This document shows positions 1 to 6,621 of a stretch of 14,350 bases of DNA, one piece after another (the first letter of the stretch is position 1; each line of letters opens with the position of its first letter). The notes under the pieces were generated by a model. That model was not told the DNA's origin and did not search any database. It saw nothing but the letters and a program-made list of their open reading frames with translations. Source of the DNA: an uncultured Macromonas sp. (lineage in GTDB: Bacteria > Pseudomonadota > Gammaproteobacteria > Burkholderiales > Burkholderiaceae). The stretch covers positions 1 to 14,350 of the forward strand of contig CAMLOF010000047.1 of NCBI GenBank assembly GCA_946481585.1. Reading direction: 5' to 3'. The position numbers and the translations under genes are program-made.

Positions 1-272
1 ACCTGGTGACCACCGACGTGTGGACCAGCATGGGCTACGAGGCCGAGAACGAAGCCCGCATGAAGGCCTTTGCCGCCTGGTGCGTGACGCCCGAGATGAT
101 GGCCAAGGCCAAGCCGGACGCCCTGTTCATGCACTGCCTGCCTGCCCACCGTGGCGAGGAAGTGACGGCTGACGTCATCGACGGCCCGCAGAGCGTGGTG
201 TGGGACGAGGCCGAGAACCGCATGCACGTGCAGAAGGCGCTGATGGAGTACCTGCTGCTGGGTCGCCTCTGA
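1..272 (+). CDS. argF: Ornithine carbamoyltransferase, C-terminal fragment
   Basis: Catalyses carbamoyl phosphate + ornithine to citrulline in cytoplasmic arginine biosynthesis. Only the C-terminal ~90 residues are present; the gene starts before the window and its frame is open from base 3. The segment DVWTSMGYE, then [11 protein letters not shown], which contains the HCLP signature that binds ornithine and closes the active site, and the terminal region [17 protein letters not shown] are all diagnostic of the OTCase family. The protein ends normally in [11 protein letters not shown] with TGA. The next gene begins 25 bases downstream on the same strand, so the two may be co-transcribed. Assignment is firm; argF is the usual symbol in Burkholderiales. 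Confidence 0.96.
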   Translation, partial: LVTTDVWTSMGYEAENEARMKAFAAWCVTPEMMAKAKPDALFMHCLPAHRGEEVTADVIDGPQSVVWDEAENRMHVQKALMEYLLLGRL

Positions 273-297
273 TCGCTTCGTACCAGCCGTTGACACC

Positions 298-600
298 ATG
301 AGTGCCTGCCAGAGTTGCGGCGCCTGCTGCGCCAATTTCCGCGTGGATTTTTCCATCTACGAACTCGACACCGAGGGCGGGCAGGTGCCTTCGGGCCTGA
401 CGGTCGAAGTCAACGGCAACACCTGCCGCATGCGCGGCACCGACCACGTGCCCATACGCTGCGCGGCGCTCACCGGCAAGCTGGGCGAAAAGGTGGGCTG
501 CGGCATCTACGAGTGGCGGCCTTCGCCCTGCCGGGAATTCGAGGAAGGCAGCGACGCCTGCGCCCGTGCCCGCCAGCGCCACGGCATGGCGCCCGTCTGA
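298..600 (+). CDS. YkgJ-family cysteine-cluster protein (putative Zn/Fe-binding)
   Basis: A 100-residue protein of the YkgJ family (putative zinc- or iron-chelating domain); the biochemical role of the family is not established. The sequence shows nine cysteines: C4, C7, C10 and C11 in the N-terminal SCQSCGACC-like knot, then C43, C55, C68, C78 and C88. The tail GCGIYEWRPSPCREF matches the typical C-x-IYx-RPxxCR end of the family. The length is normal for the short form. The ATG at 298 is the first residue of the conserved cysteine motif, so it is the sensible start, although no strong Shine-Dalgarno sequence precedes it. Its TGA shares one base with the ATG of the following methyltransferase (TGATG), which implies translational coupling. 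The metal ion and partner are unknown. Confidence 0.88.
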   Translation: MSACQSCGACCANFRVDFSIYELDTEGGQVPSGLTVEVNGNTCRMRGTDHVPIRCAALTGKLGEKVGCGIYEWRPSPCREFEEGSDACARARQRHGMAPV

Positions 601-1508
601 TGCAACCCCTGCTGGACGCGATTGCCCGGCTGGAACTGCCGCGTGATGCGCAACGCGTGTTCCATGGCCGAGGTGGCATGTACCCTGGGTGTGAAGCCTG
701 GACCCTGGACTGGTACGCCCCGGTGTGGGTGCTGACCCACTTTGGCGAAGTGGCTGAAGAGCAGGTCCTTGCCGTGGGTGAAGCACTGGCCCGCCGCTGG
801 GAGCAGCTGGCGCCCGGCCAGCCACTGAACTGGGTGTTCCAGTGCCGAACCGACGGGCGGCCCGACACCCGCTTGATGGGCGGCACCGTTCCGGACCCGC
901 ACATCGTCACCGAAGATGGCGCCCAGTACCTGGTGCACGTTCTCAAGGGGCAGAACCACGGTCTGTTCCTGGACATGGCAGAAGGCAGGCGCTGGGTGCG
1001 CGCGCACGCCGCCGGGCAAAAGGTGCTTAACCTGTTTGCCTACACCTGCGCGTTCTCGGTGGCGGCGCTGCAAGGCGGTGCCAAGGAAGTGGTCAACCTG
1101 GACATGGCGTCTGGCGCGATTGCGATCGGGCAGCGCAACCACCACCTCAATGGCCTGAGCGGCGGCGCGCGCTTTCTGGCCCACGACCTGTTCAGTTCCT
1201 GGGGCAAGGTCACCCGCATGGGGCCGTATGGCCTGGTGATCGTGGACCCGCCCGCCTACCAGAAGGGCAGCTTTGTGGCGGGCAAGGACTACGCCCGCCT
1301 GTTGCGGCGCCTGCCCGACCTGCTGATACCCGGCGGCCACGCCCTGCTCTGCCTGAACGCGCCAGAACTGCCGCTGGCCTTCCTGCAGGATCAACTGGCA
1401 CAGCAAGCCCCCAGCCTGGTGGAGCAAGAACGCTTGCCCAACCCGGCGGTGTTTGCCGATGTGTCCGCCGACCGGGCCCTGAAAGTGCTGGTGGCGCGCC
1501 TGAGCTGA
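600..1508 (+). CDS. Class I SAM-dependent methyltransferase (RlmI/RlmK-like fold)
   Basis: A 302-residue Rossmann-fold methyltransferase resembling the catalytic part of RlmI/RlmK 23S rRNA methyltransferases (Methyltrans_SAM family). SAM-binding motif I is seen as VLNLFAYTCAFSVAAL around residues 142-157, followed by an acidic motif II (VVNLDMASGA) and the DPP motif IV in LVIVDPPAYQKGSF, about residues 210-223. The C-terminus PAVFADVSADRALKVLVARLS fits the family. It lacks the N-terminal PUA domain of RlmI, so it is shorter and its substrate is uncertain; rRNA is an inference from the fold. The start at 600 is chosen because the ATG overlaps the upstream TGA, whereas upstream in-frame sequence merely shadows the ykgJ-like gene. 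It is probably expressed from the argF-side transcript. Confidence 0.85.
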   Translation: MQPLLDAIARLELPRDAQRVFHGRGGMYPGCEAWTLDWYAPVWVLTHFGEVAEEQVLAVGEALARRWEQLAPGQPLNWVFQCRTDGRPDTRLMGGTVPDPHIVTEDGAQYLVHVLKGQNHGLFLDMAEGRRWVRAHAAGQKVLNLFAYTCAFSVAALQGGAKEVVNLDMASGAIAIGQRNHHLNGLSGGARFLAHDLFSSWGKVTRMGPYGLVIVDPPAYQKGSFVAGKDYARLLRRLPDLLIPGGHALLCLNAPELPLAFLQDQLAQQAPSLVEQERLPNPAVFADVSADRALKVLVARLS

Positions 1509-1554
1509 CCCGCCCTGGACGCCGTGCGTCGGAAGCCCAAGACCTGAAACATGC

Positions 1555-1568
1555 TTTAGGTCTAAAAT
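1555..1568 (+). promoter_or_regulatory. Candidate kyn operon operator overlapping a -10 box
   Basis: In the 122-base gap before kynB, TTTAG-GT-CTAAA at 1555-1566 forms a perfect 5-bp-arm inverted repeat. The hexamer TAAAAT at 1563-1568, one or two changes from a sigma-70 -10 box, overlaps its right arm. No good -35 hexamer is visible at the expected distance, consistent with an activated or weak promoter. A short AT-rich palindrome on the -10 suggests a repressor or anti-repressor site. Kyn operons elsewhere are controlled by Lrp/AsnC-type KynR or by MarR-type regulators. Which protein binds here cannot be read from the sequence, and no regulator gene lies in the window. Confidence 0.4.
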
Positions 1569-1574
1569 AATTTC

Positions 1575-1601
1575 GCGGTGTTGGAAATAACCGACACCAC
1601 G
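1575..1601 (+). promoter_or_regulatory. Hairpin in the kynB leader region
   Basis: GGTGTTGG (1577-1584) and CCGACACC (1591-1598) pair around an AAATAA loop as an 8-bp stem with one G-U pair. After a C/A mismatch, two further outer G-C pairs extend it to 1575-1601. TTTT follows at 1604-1607. It may terminate transcription of the upstream methyltransferase gene, or sit in the 5' leader of the kyn mRNA if the -10 at 1563 is used. The T-run is too short for a confident terminator call. Confidence 0.35.
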
Positions 1602-1630
1602 ACTTTTCACTGGGTGCTAACTTCGCCGCC

Positions 1631-2269
1631 ATGCAAAAAATCTGGGACATCAGCCCGCCCGTCAACGCCGCAACGCCGGTGTTCCCGGGCGACACCGCGT
1701 ACCGCCAGGAGTGGGTGGCCACGCTCGGGCCGGGGTGCCCGGTCAACGTCAGCGCCATCACCACCACGCCGCACATTGGCGCGCACGCCGACGCGCCCCT
1801 GCACTACGACCCGCAAGGCGCCGCCATAGGCGCAGTGGATCTGGCCGCCTTCATCGGCCCCTGCCGCGTGGTGCACGCCATGGGCTGCGGGCCGCTGGTG
1901 CGCTGGGAGCACATCGAACACGCCATTCCCCACCCGGCGCAACTGCCGCCGCGTCTGCTGGTGCGTACCTACGAACGCATGCCCGTGGACCGCTGGGACG
2001 CCGCCCTGCCCGCCTTTGCGCCCGAAACGGTGCAACGCCTGGCCGACCTGGGTGTGCTGCTGATTGGCATCGACAGCGCCAGCATCGACCCCGCCGACAG
2101 CAAGACGCTGGACAGCCACCAGGTGATCCGCCAGCGCGGCCTGCGCGTGCTGGAAAACCTGTGGCTGGACGAAGTCCCCGAGGGCGACTACGAACTCATC
2201 GCCCTGCCCCTGAAGCTGATGCAGGCCGACGCCAGCCCGGTGCGTGCCGTGCTGCGCAGCCTGATCTAA
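1631..2269 (+). CDS. kynB: Kynurenine formamidase (arylformamidase)
   Basis: Hydrolyses N-formylkynurenine to kynurenine and formate, the second step of cytoplasmic tryptophan catabolism. It is a 212-residue cyclase-family metal-dependent hydrolase of normal length. The motif HIGAHADAPLHYD supplies the expected zinc ligands H48, H52 and D54 and the catalytic H58; H163 (DSHQ) and E175 (VLENLWLDEVPEG) match the remaining metal ligands known for bacterial KynB. One deviation is seen: the start ATPVFPGDT carries Phe18 where, as I recall the family, Trp usually contacts the substrate. The ATG at 1631 gives the conserved beginning MQKIWDISPP; its ribosome-binding site is poor. It is the first gene of the kynBUA-MFS run, 30 bases before kynU. 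Confidence 0.96.
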   Translation: MQKIWDISPPVNAATPVFPGDTAYRQEWVATLGPGCPVNVSAITTTPHIGAHADAPLHYDPQGAAIGAVDLAAFIGPCRVVHAMGCGPLVRWEHIEHAIPHPAQLPPRLLVRTYERMPVDRWDAALPAFAPETVQRLADLGVLLIGIDSASIDPADSKTLDSHQVIRQRGLRVLENLWLDEVPEGDYELIALPLKLMQADASPVRAVLRSLI

Positions 2270-2299
2270 AACCCCGCCCCCAAGAAAGAGACGAGAGAC

Positions 2300-3583
2300 A
2301 TGACCACTCTGCAAGACTGCCAGCGCCTGGACGCCCAGGACCCCTTGCGCCCCCTGCGCGACCTGTTCGACCTGCCCGAAGGCGTGATCTACCTGGACGG
2401 CAACTCCCTGGGGGTGTGCCCCAAGGCCACCCCGGCCCGCGTGGCGCAGGTGGTGCAGCAGGAATGGGGGCAAGGGCTGATCCGCAGCTGGAACACGGCT
2501 GGCTGGTTCCAGTGGCCGCAACAGGTGGGCAACAAGATCGGCCGACTGATTGGTGCCCGCACTGGTGAAACCGTGGCCACGGACAGCACCTCCGTCAACC
2601 TGTTCAAGGTGCTGAGCCTGGCCGTGACGCTGCAGGCCCAGTCCGACCCGGCACGACGGGTGATCGTGAGCGAACGCAGCAACTTCCCCACCGACCTGTA
2701 CATTGCCGAGGCGCTGTGCCGCGAGCGCGGCTGGACGCTGCGCCTGATTGAAGCCGCAGAGCTGCCCGCCGCGCTGGGCCCCGACGTGGGCATGGTGATG
2801 CTGACCCACGTGAACTACCGCACCGGCGCCATGCACGACATGCCCGCCGTGACGGCCGCCGTGCACGGCGCGGGCGCGCTGATGGTGTGGGACCTGGCGC
2901 ACAGCGCCGGTGCCGTGCCCGTGGACCTGAACGGCGCCAACGCCGACTTTGCCGTGGGTTGCGGCTACAAGTACCTGAACGGCGGCCCTGGTGCTCCAGC
3001 CTTTGCCTGGATGAACGCCCGCCACGCAGCGCGCCTGGGCAAAGACCTGTGGCAACCCCTGGCTGGCTGGTGGGGGCACGCTGCACCCTTCGCCTTCACG
3101 CCCGAATACCAACCCGCCCCCGGCATCACGCGCTTCATGTGCGGCACGCAACCCATGATCAGCCTGGCCGCCCTGGACTGCGGCGTGGACACGGTGCTGG
3201 CAGCCGAGCCCTTCGGTGGCATGGCCGCGCTGCGCGCCAAGTCGCTGGGGCTGACCGACCTGTTCATAAAGCTGGTGGAGGAACGCTGCGCCGGGCACGG
3301 CCTGAGTCTGGTCACGCCGCGCGCGCACGGCCAACGCGGGTCGCAGGTGTGCCTCTCTCGCTCGGAAGGCGCCTACGCCATCGTGCAGGCGCTCATCGCA
3401 CGCAACGTGATTGGCGACTACCGCGCGGGCGACGCGCAGCAGCCCGACATCCTGCGCTTTGGGTTCACGCCCCTTTACCTGGGCTTTGAGGATGTGTGGA
3501 ACAGCGTGGAACACCTGCGCCAGGTGCTGGAAAGCGGCGAATGGCAACGGCCTGAGTTCAACCAGCAGCACGCCGTGACCTGA
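2300..3583 (+). CDS. kynU: Kynureninase
   Basis: A PLP-dependent hydrolase that cleaves kynurenine to anthranilate and alanine. The 427 residues are normal for bacterial KynU. The PLP-binding lysine is K224 in [14 protein letters not shown], and D198 of [12 protein letters not shown] should pair with the pyridine nitrogen, with H201 next to it. The N-terminal YLDGNSLG and the downstream [18 protein letters not shown] segments are family signatures. The C-terminal [15 protein letters not shown] and [16 protein letters not shown] complete the fold. The ATG at 2300 follows a purine-rich GAGACGAGAG stretch that can serve as ribosome-binding site. The gene lies 30 bases after kynB and 26 before kynA. 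Lack of a 3-monooxygenase in this cluster implies the anthranilate branch rather than the NAD branch. Confidence 0.97.
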   Translation: MTTLQDCQRLDAQDPLRPLRDLFDLPEGVIYLDGNSLGVCPKATPARVAQVVQQEWGQGLIRSWNTAGWFQWPQQVGNKIGRLIGARTGETVATDSTSVNLFKVLSLAVTLQAQSDPARRVIVSERSNFPTDLYIAEALCRERGWTLRLIEAAELPAALGPDVGMVMLTHVNYRTGAMHDMPAVTAAVHGAGALMVWDLAHSAGAVPVDLNGANADFAVGCGYKYLNGGPGAPAFAWMNARHAARLGKDLWQPLAGWWGHAAPFAFTPEYQPAPGITRFMCGTQPMISLAALDCGVDTVLAAEPFGGMAALRAKSLGLTDLFIKLVEERCAGHGLSLVTPRAHGQRGSQVCLSRSEGAYAIVQALIARNVIGDYRAGDAQQPDILRFGFTPLYLGFEDVWNSVEHLRQVLESGEWQRPEFNQQHAVT

Positions 3584-3609
3584 AGCTGAACCCCGCGAGG
3601 AAACAGACC

Positions 3610-4497
3610 ATGTGCCCCTACACCCCACCTTCCGACGGCGGCTGCCCGATGCACGCCAGCGGCCACACCGAAGCCATCGTGCACGAGGAAAAGGCCCAGC
3701 TGGACTTCAGCCGAGACATGAGCTACGGCGACTACCTGCAGCTTGACGCCATCCTGAACGCGCAAAAGCCGCTGTCACCCGACCACAACGAAATGCTCTT
3801 CATCGTGCAGCACCAGACGAGCGAGCTGTGGATGAAGCTGATGCTGCACGAGCTGCACGCCGCCGTGGCCTGCGTGGCGCGCGACCAGCTGCCTGCGGCC
3901 TTCAAGATGCTGGCGCGCGTGAGCAAGATCATGGAGCAATTGGTACACGCCTGGGACGTGCTGGCCACCATGACGCCCCCCGAGTACAGCGCCATCCGCC
4001 CCTACCTGGCGCAGTCCAGCGGCTTCCAGAGCTACCAGTACCGCTGCATCGAGTTCGCGCTGGGCAACAAGAACGCCGCCATGCTCAAGCCGCATGCGCA
4101 CCGGCCTGACCTGCTGGCCATGGTTCAGGCCGCGTACGAGGCGCCATCGCTGTACGACGAAGCCCTGCGCCTGCTGGCACGCCGTGGCCTGGCCGTGCCC
4201 GCCAGCCATACCCAGCGCGACTGGACCCAACCCTACGTGGAAAACGAAGCTGTGGAACAGGCCTGGCTGCAGGTGTACCGCCAGCCCGAACAGCACTGGG
4301 ACCTCTACCAGCTGGGCGAGGAGCTGACCGACCTGGAAGACGCCTTCCGCCTCTGGCGCTTCCGCCACCTCACCACCGTCGAGCGCGTCATCGGGCTCAA
4401 GCGCGGCACGGGTGGCACGGGCGGCACCAGCTACCTGCGCAAGATGCTGGACGTGGTACTGTTTCCGGAAATCTGGAAACTGCGTACCGACCTGTGA
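3610..4497 (+). CDS. kynA: Tryptophan 2,3-dioxygenase
   Basis: A haem-dependent dioxygenase opening the indole ring of L-tryptophan to N-formylkynurenine, the first step of the pathway encoded by this operon. It has 295 residues. F64 and H68 ([11 protein letters not shown]), Y126 and R130 (YSAIRPYL), the proximal haem ligand H253 ([14 protein letters not shown]) and T267 (KRGTGGT) fall at the same spacing as the active-site residues of the characterised Xanthomonas enzyme. The N-terminal tail holds two cysteines and a histidine (CPYTPP...GGCPMH) beyond the core fold, of unknown purpose. GAGGA at 3597-3601 is a good ribosome-binding site, 8 bases before the ATG. The stop TGA overlaps the GTG start of the permease. 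The first enzyme of the pathway is thus encoded third. Confidence 0.97.
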   Translation: MCPYTPPSDGGCPMHASGHTEAIVHEEKAQLDFSRDMSYGDYLQLDAILNAQKPLSPDHNEMLFIVQHQTSELWMKLMLHELHAAVACVARDQLPAAFKMLARVSKIMEQLVHAWDVLATMTPPEYSAIRPYLAQSSGFQSYQYRCIEFALGNKNAAMLKPHAHRPDLLAMVQAAYEAPSLYDEALRLLARRGLAVPASHTQRDWTQPYVENEAVEQAWLQVYRQPEQHWDLYQLGEELTDLEDAFRLWRFRHLTTVERVIGLKRGTGGTGGTSYLRKMLDVVLFPEIWKLRTDL

Positions 4498-5744
4498 ACC
4501 CAACTCCCGCCGACGATTCATCCCCTTCCCAAGACCGCAGCGCCTGGCTGCCACTGCTGGCGCTGATTGCGGGCTTCGCGCTCAGCCAGGCCTTCCGCAC
4601 GGTCACAGCCATCATCGCAGGCGGGCTGCAGGTCGAATTCGGGCTCTCGGCCCAGGCCCTGGGGCTGTTCGCAGGTACCTTCGCCTTTGCCTTCGGGCTC
4701 AGCCAGTTCGCCATGGGCGTGGCGCTGGACTACTACGGCCTGCGCCGCACCATCCTGGCCGTGTTTCCGCTCGCCATTCTGGGGGCGGTCGTTTCGGCAC
4801 TGGCACCCAACTACAGCGTGCTGGTGCTGGGGCAGGCGCTGATCGGCATGGGCTGCTCGCCCGCCTTCGTTACGTGCACGCTCTACATCGCACGGCACTT
4901 CCCGCCCAAGCGTTTTGCCTTCTTTTCTGGACTGGCGTTGGGCCTGGGTGGCCTGGGCCTGTTGCTCACCGGCACGCCCATGGCCTGGTGGGTGCAGCAG
5001 ACATCCTGGCGGGCGGGCTTTGGCCTTCTGGCGGTGTTGGCAGCGCTGGCATGGTTGCTGATCCATTGGCAACTCAAGGAGCCCGCAAGCAACGCAGGCA
5101 ACCGCCCGGCCACTCTGCTTGGCACGCTGCGGGGCTTCGGCTCGCTGTTTCTGCTGCCGCATACCCTGGGCATCATGGCGTTGGCACTGGTCAGTTATGC
5201 CGCCTTTCTCACCTTGCGCGGACTGTGGCTTGGACCTTTGCTGATTCACCGGCACGGCTTCAGCCTGCTGGACGTGGGCAACGTGGCGCTGGCTGTGTCG
5301 GTGCTTTCGCTCTTCATGCCCGCGATGTTCGGCAGGTTCGACCCAGGCGCAACCTCGCGGCGGCGGTGGATTGTCGTGTTCGCCTGCTCCACGGCTTCCG
5401 TCTTCATGCTGATGGCCGTGTGGCACAACGCCTGGACGGACGTGGCCGGGATGGTGCTGGTGGGCGCGCTGTCTGGCGCGGGAGTGCTGCAGTATGCGAA
5501 CGTGCGCTCAGCCTACAGTGCCGACATGACCGGCAGAGCCTTGTCGGTGTTCACCATGGCCATGTTCCTGGGCGTGGCGCTGGTGCAGTCGCTCACGGGC
5601 TGGGCTGCGTCGGCAGCGCAGCAGCACGGCCTGGACCCGTACACCGCAGCACTGGCCACCACCGGAGGCTTGCTGGCCCTGGGCGCGCTGTCTTTCTGGT
5701 GGTTGCCCGCCCCACCCAGGCCCGCCCACGAACCGGCGGCCTGA
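4494..5744 (+). CDS. MFS transporter, probably part of the kyn operon
   Basis: A 416-residue integral membrane permease of the major facilitator superfamily. Twelve hydrophobic segments are visible by eye, at roughly residues 17-37, 53-78, 86-104, 106-133, 140-166, 172-192, 215-240, 258-279, 292-310, 317-337, 348-374 and 385-406. The loop between segments 2 and 3, [12 protein letters not shown], is a degenerate MFS motif A. A short charged N-terminus and a proline-rich C-terminus face the cytoplasm. The start is the GTG at 4494 that shares GTGA with the kynA stop; there is no nearby in-frame ATG, and the hydrophobic core begins soon after. Tight coupling to kynA suggests transport of tryptophan, kynurenine or anthranilate, but direction and substrate are inference from context only. 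Confidence 0.87.
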   Translation: MNPTPADDSSPSQDRSAWLPLLALIAGFALSQAFRTVTAIIAGGLQVEFGLSAQALGLFAGTFAFAFGLSQFAMGVALDYYGLRRTILAVFPLAILGAVVSALAPNYSVLVLGQALIGMGCSPAFVTCTLYIARHFPPKRFAFFSGLALGLGGLGLLLTGTPMAWWVQQTSWRAGFGLLAVLAALAWLLIHWQLKEPASNAGNRPATLLGTLRGFGSLFLLPHTLGIMALALVSYAAFLTLRGLWLGPLLIHRHGFSLLDVGNVALAVSVLSLFMPAMFGRFDPGATSRRRWIVVFACSTASVFMLMAVWHNAWTDVAGMVLVGALSGAGVLQYANVRSAYSADMTGRALSVFTMAMFLGVALVQSLTGWAASAAQQHGLDPYTAALATTGGLLALGALSFWWLPAPPRPAHEPAA

Positions 5745-5757
5745 GCCCCGCGCAGTC

Positions 5758-6621
5758 TCAGCGCAGCGCCTGCGCCAGCAACGGCGCCATGGGAACAACG
5801 TTCGTCGGGTGGGCAATGCAGTCGGTGCTCCACACCTCCCCCACGCCCGCCTCGCGCATCACCTGCAGGGCGTCACCCGCAAACAGGGCGTGGGTAACAG
5901 CCACGTCCACCGATGCGGCACCCGCCGCCAACAGCAGCCTGGTGGCACGCGCCACCGTATGGCCGGTGCTGGCCACATCGTCAAGTACCACCACTTGCCG
6001 CCCCTGCAAGGTCACGTCAGGCAGTTCGATTTCCACATGCCGGTCACCGTGGCGCACCTTGCGGCACACGGCACTGTCGTTACCATGCCGTGCGGCGGCC
6101 TGGGCCACCCACTGTGCGGCTTCTTCGTCAGGTCCCAGCAGCAAGGCGCCCGGGCGTTGCTGAGCGATCCAGTCAGCCAGTGCGGGCGCACCGCTGAGCA
6201 CCACGGGCCGCGCCACGGGCACCGCCTCACCCAGTGTGGCCACGCGGTGCAGGTGCGGGTCCACGGTGATGACCGCATCGAACAGGCCAGCCAGAAAGCC
6301 CCCCACGATACGCTGGCTCACGGCCTCGCCCGGGCGGAAGGCCATGTCCTGGCGCATGTAGCCCAGGTAGGGGGTGACGAGCGTCAGGTCGCGAGCCCCC
6401 AGTTCGCGGGCCGTGCGCGCGGCAAGCAGCAATGCCACCAGCTTTTCGTTGGGCTGGTGCAGGCCGCGAAACACCACCACGCGCTCGGGCAGCGGTGTGG
6501 GCAAGCGCAGCTTCAATTCGCCGTCTGGAAAGCGGTGGCATTCCACCAGGGCCGCCTGCATACCGGCGGCTTCGGCAAGCCGGACGGCTGGCGCAGCTTC
6601 GTCTTCAAAGTACAGCAGCAT
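5758..6621 (-). CDS. Divergent ribose-phosphate diphosphokinase (PRPP synthetase-like)
   Basis: A 287-residue protein of the PRPP synthetase family, expected to convert ribose 5-phosphate and ATP to PRPP and AMP. The PRPP loop VVVLDDVASTGHT (DD at 214-215) is clear. The ATP-binding flexible stretch reads PYLGYMRQDMAFRPGEAVS at 84-102, closer to archaeal class III synthetases than to the RQDRK of housekeeping Prs. DPHLHR at 121-126 supplies metal-binding histidine, and K188/R190 (CRKVRHGDR) occupy the place of the catalytic lysine loop. It is shorter than the ~315-residue bacterial Prs, and the normal prs is presumably elsewhere. The ATG shares a base with the upstream phosphorylase stop (TGATG), with GGAG five bases before it, so the two are coupled. 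The actual reaction in vivo is untested. Confidence 0.86.
   Translation of the reverse strand: MLLYFEDEAAPAVRLAEAAGMQAALVECHRFPDGELKLRLPTPLPERVVVFRGLHQPNEKLVALLLAARTARELGARDLTLVTPYLGYMRQDMAFRPGEAVSQRIVGGFLAGLFDAVITVDPHLHRVATLGEAVPVARPVVLSGAPALADWIAQQRPGALLLGPDEEAAQWVAQAAARHGNDSAVCRKVRHGDRHVEIELPDVTLQGRQVVVLDDVASTGHTVARATRLLLAAGAASVDVAVTHALFAGDALQVMREAGVGEVWSTDCIAHPTNVVPMAPLLAQALR

Noticed and set aside
507..1610. A 367-codon minus-strand frame opposite the methyltransferase.
   Set aside because: It is the shadow of a gene with clear SAM-binding motifs, and no domain is seen on the minus strand.
1607..3628. A long minus-strand open frame of 673 codons opposite kynB and kynU.
   Set aside because: It mirrors the two kyn genes in antisense and its product is rich in H, G, Q, V and A without any domain. 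Such frames are common opposite GC-rich genes, and kynB/kynU are certain.
4412..6163. A 583-codon plus-strand frame overlapping kynA, the permease and Prs.
   Set aside because: It runs out of frame through kynA and the permease, with arginine- and glycine-rich composition. The in-frame permease has twelve membrane segments.
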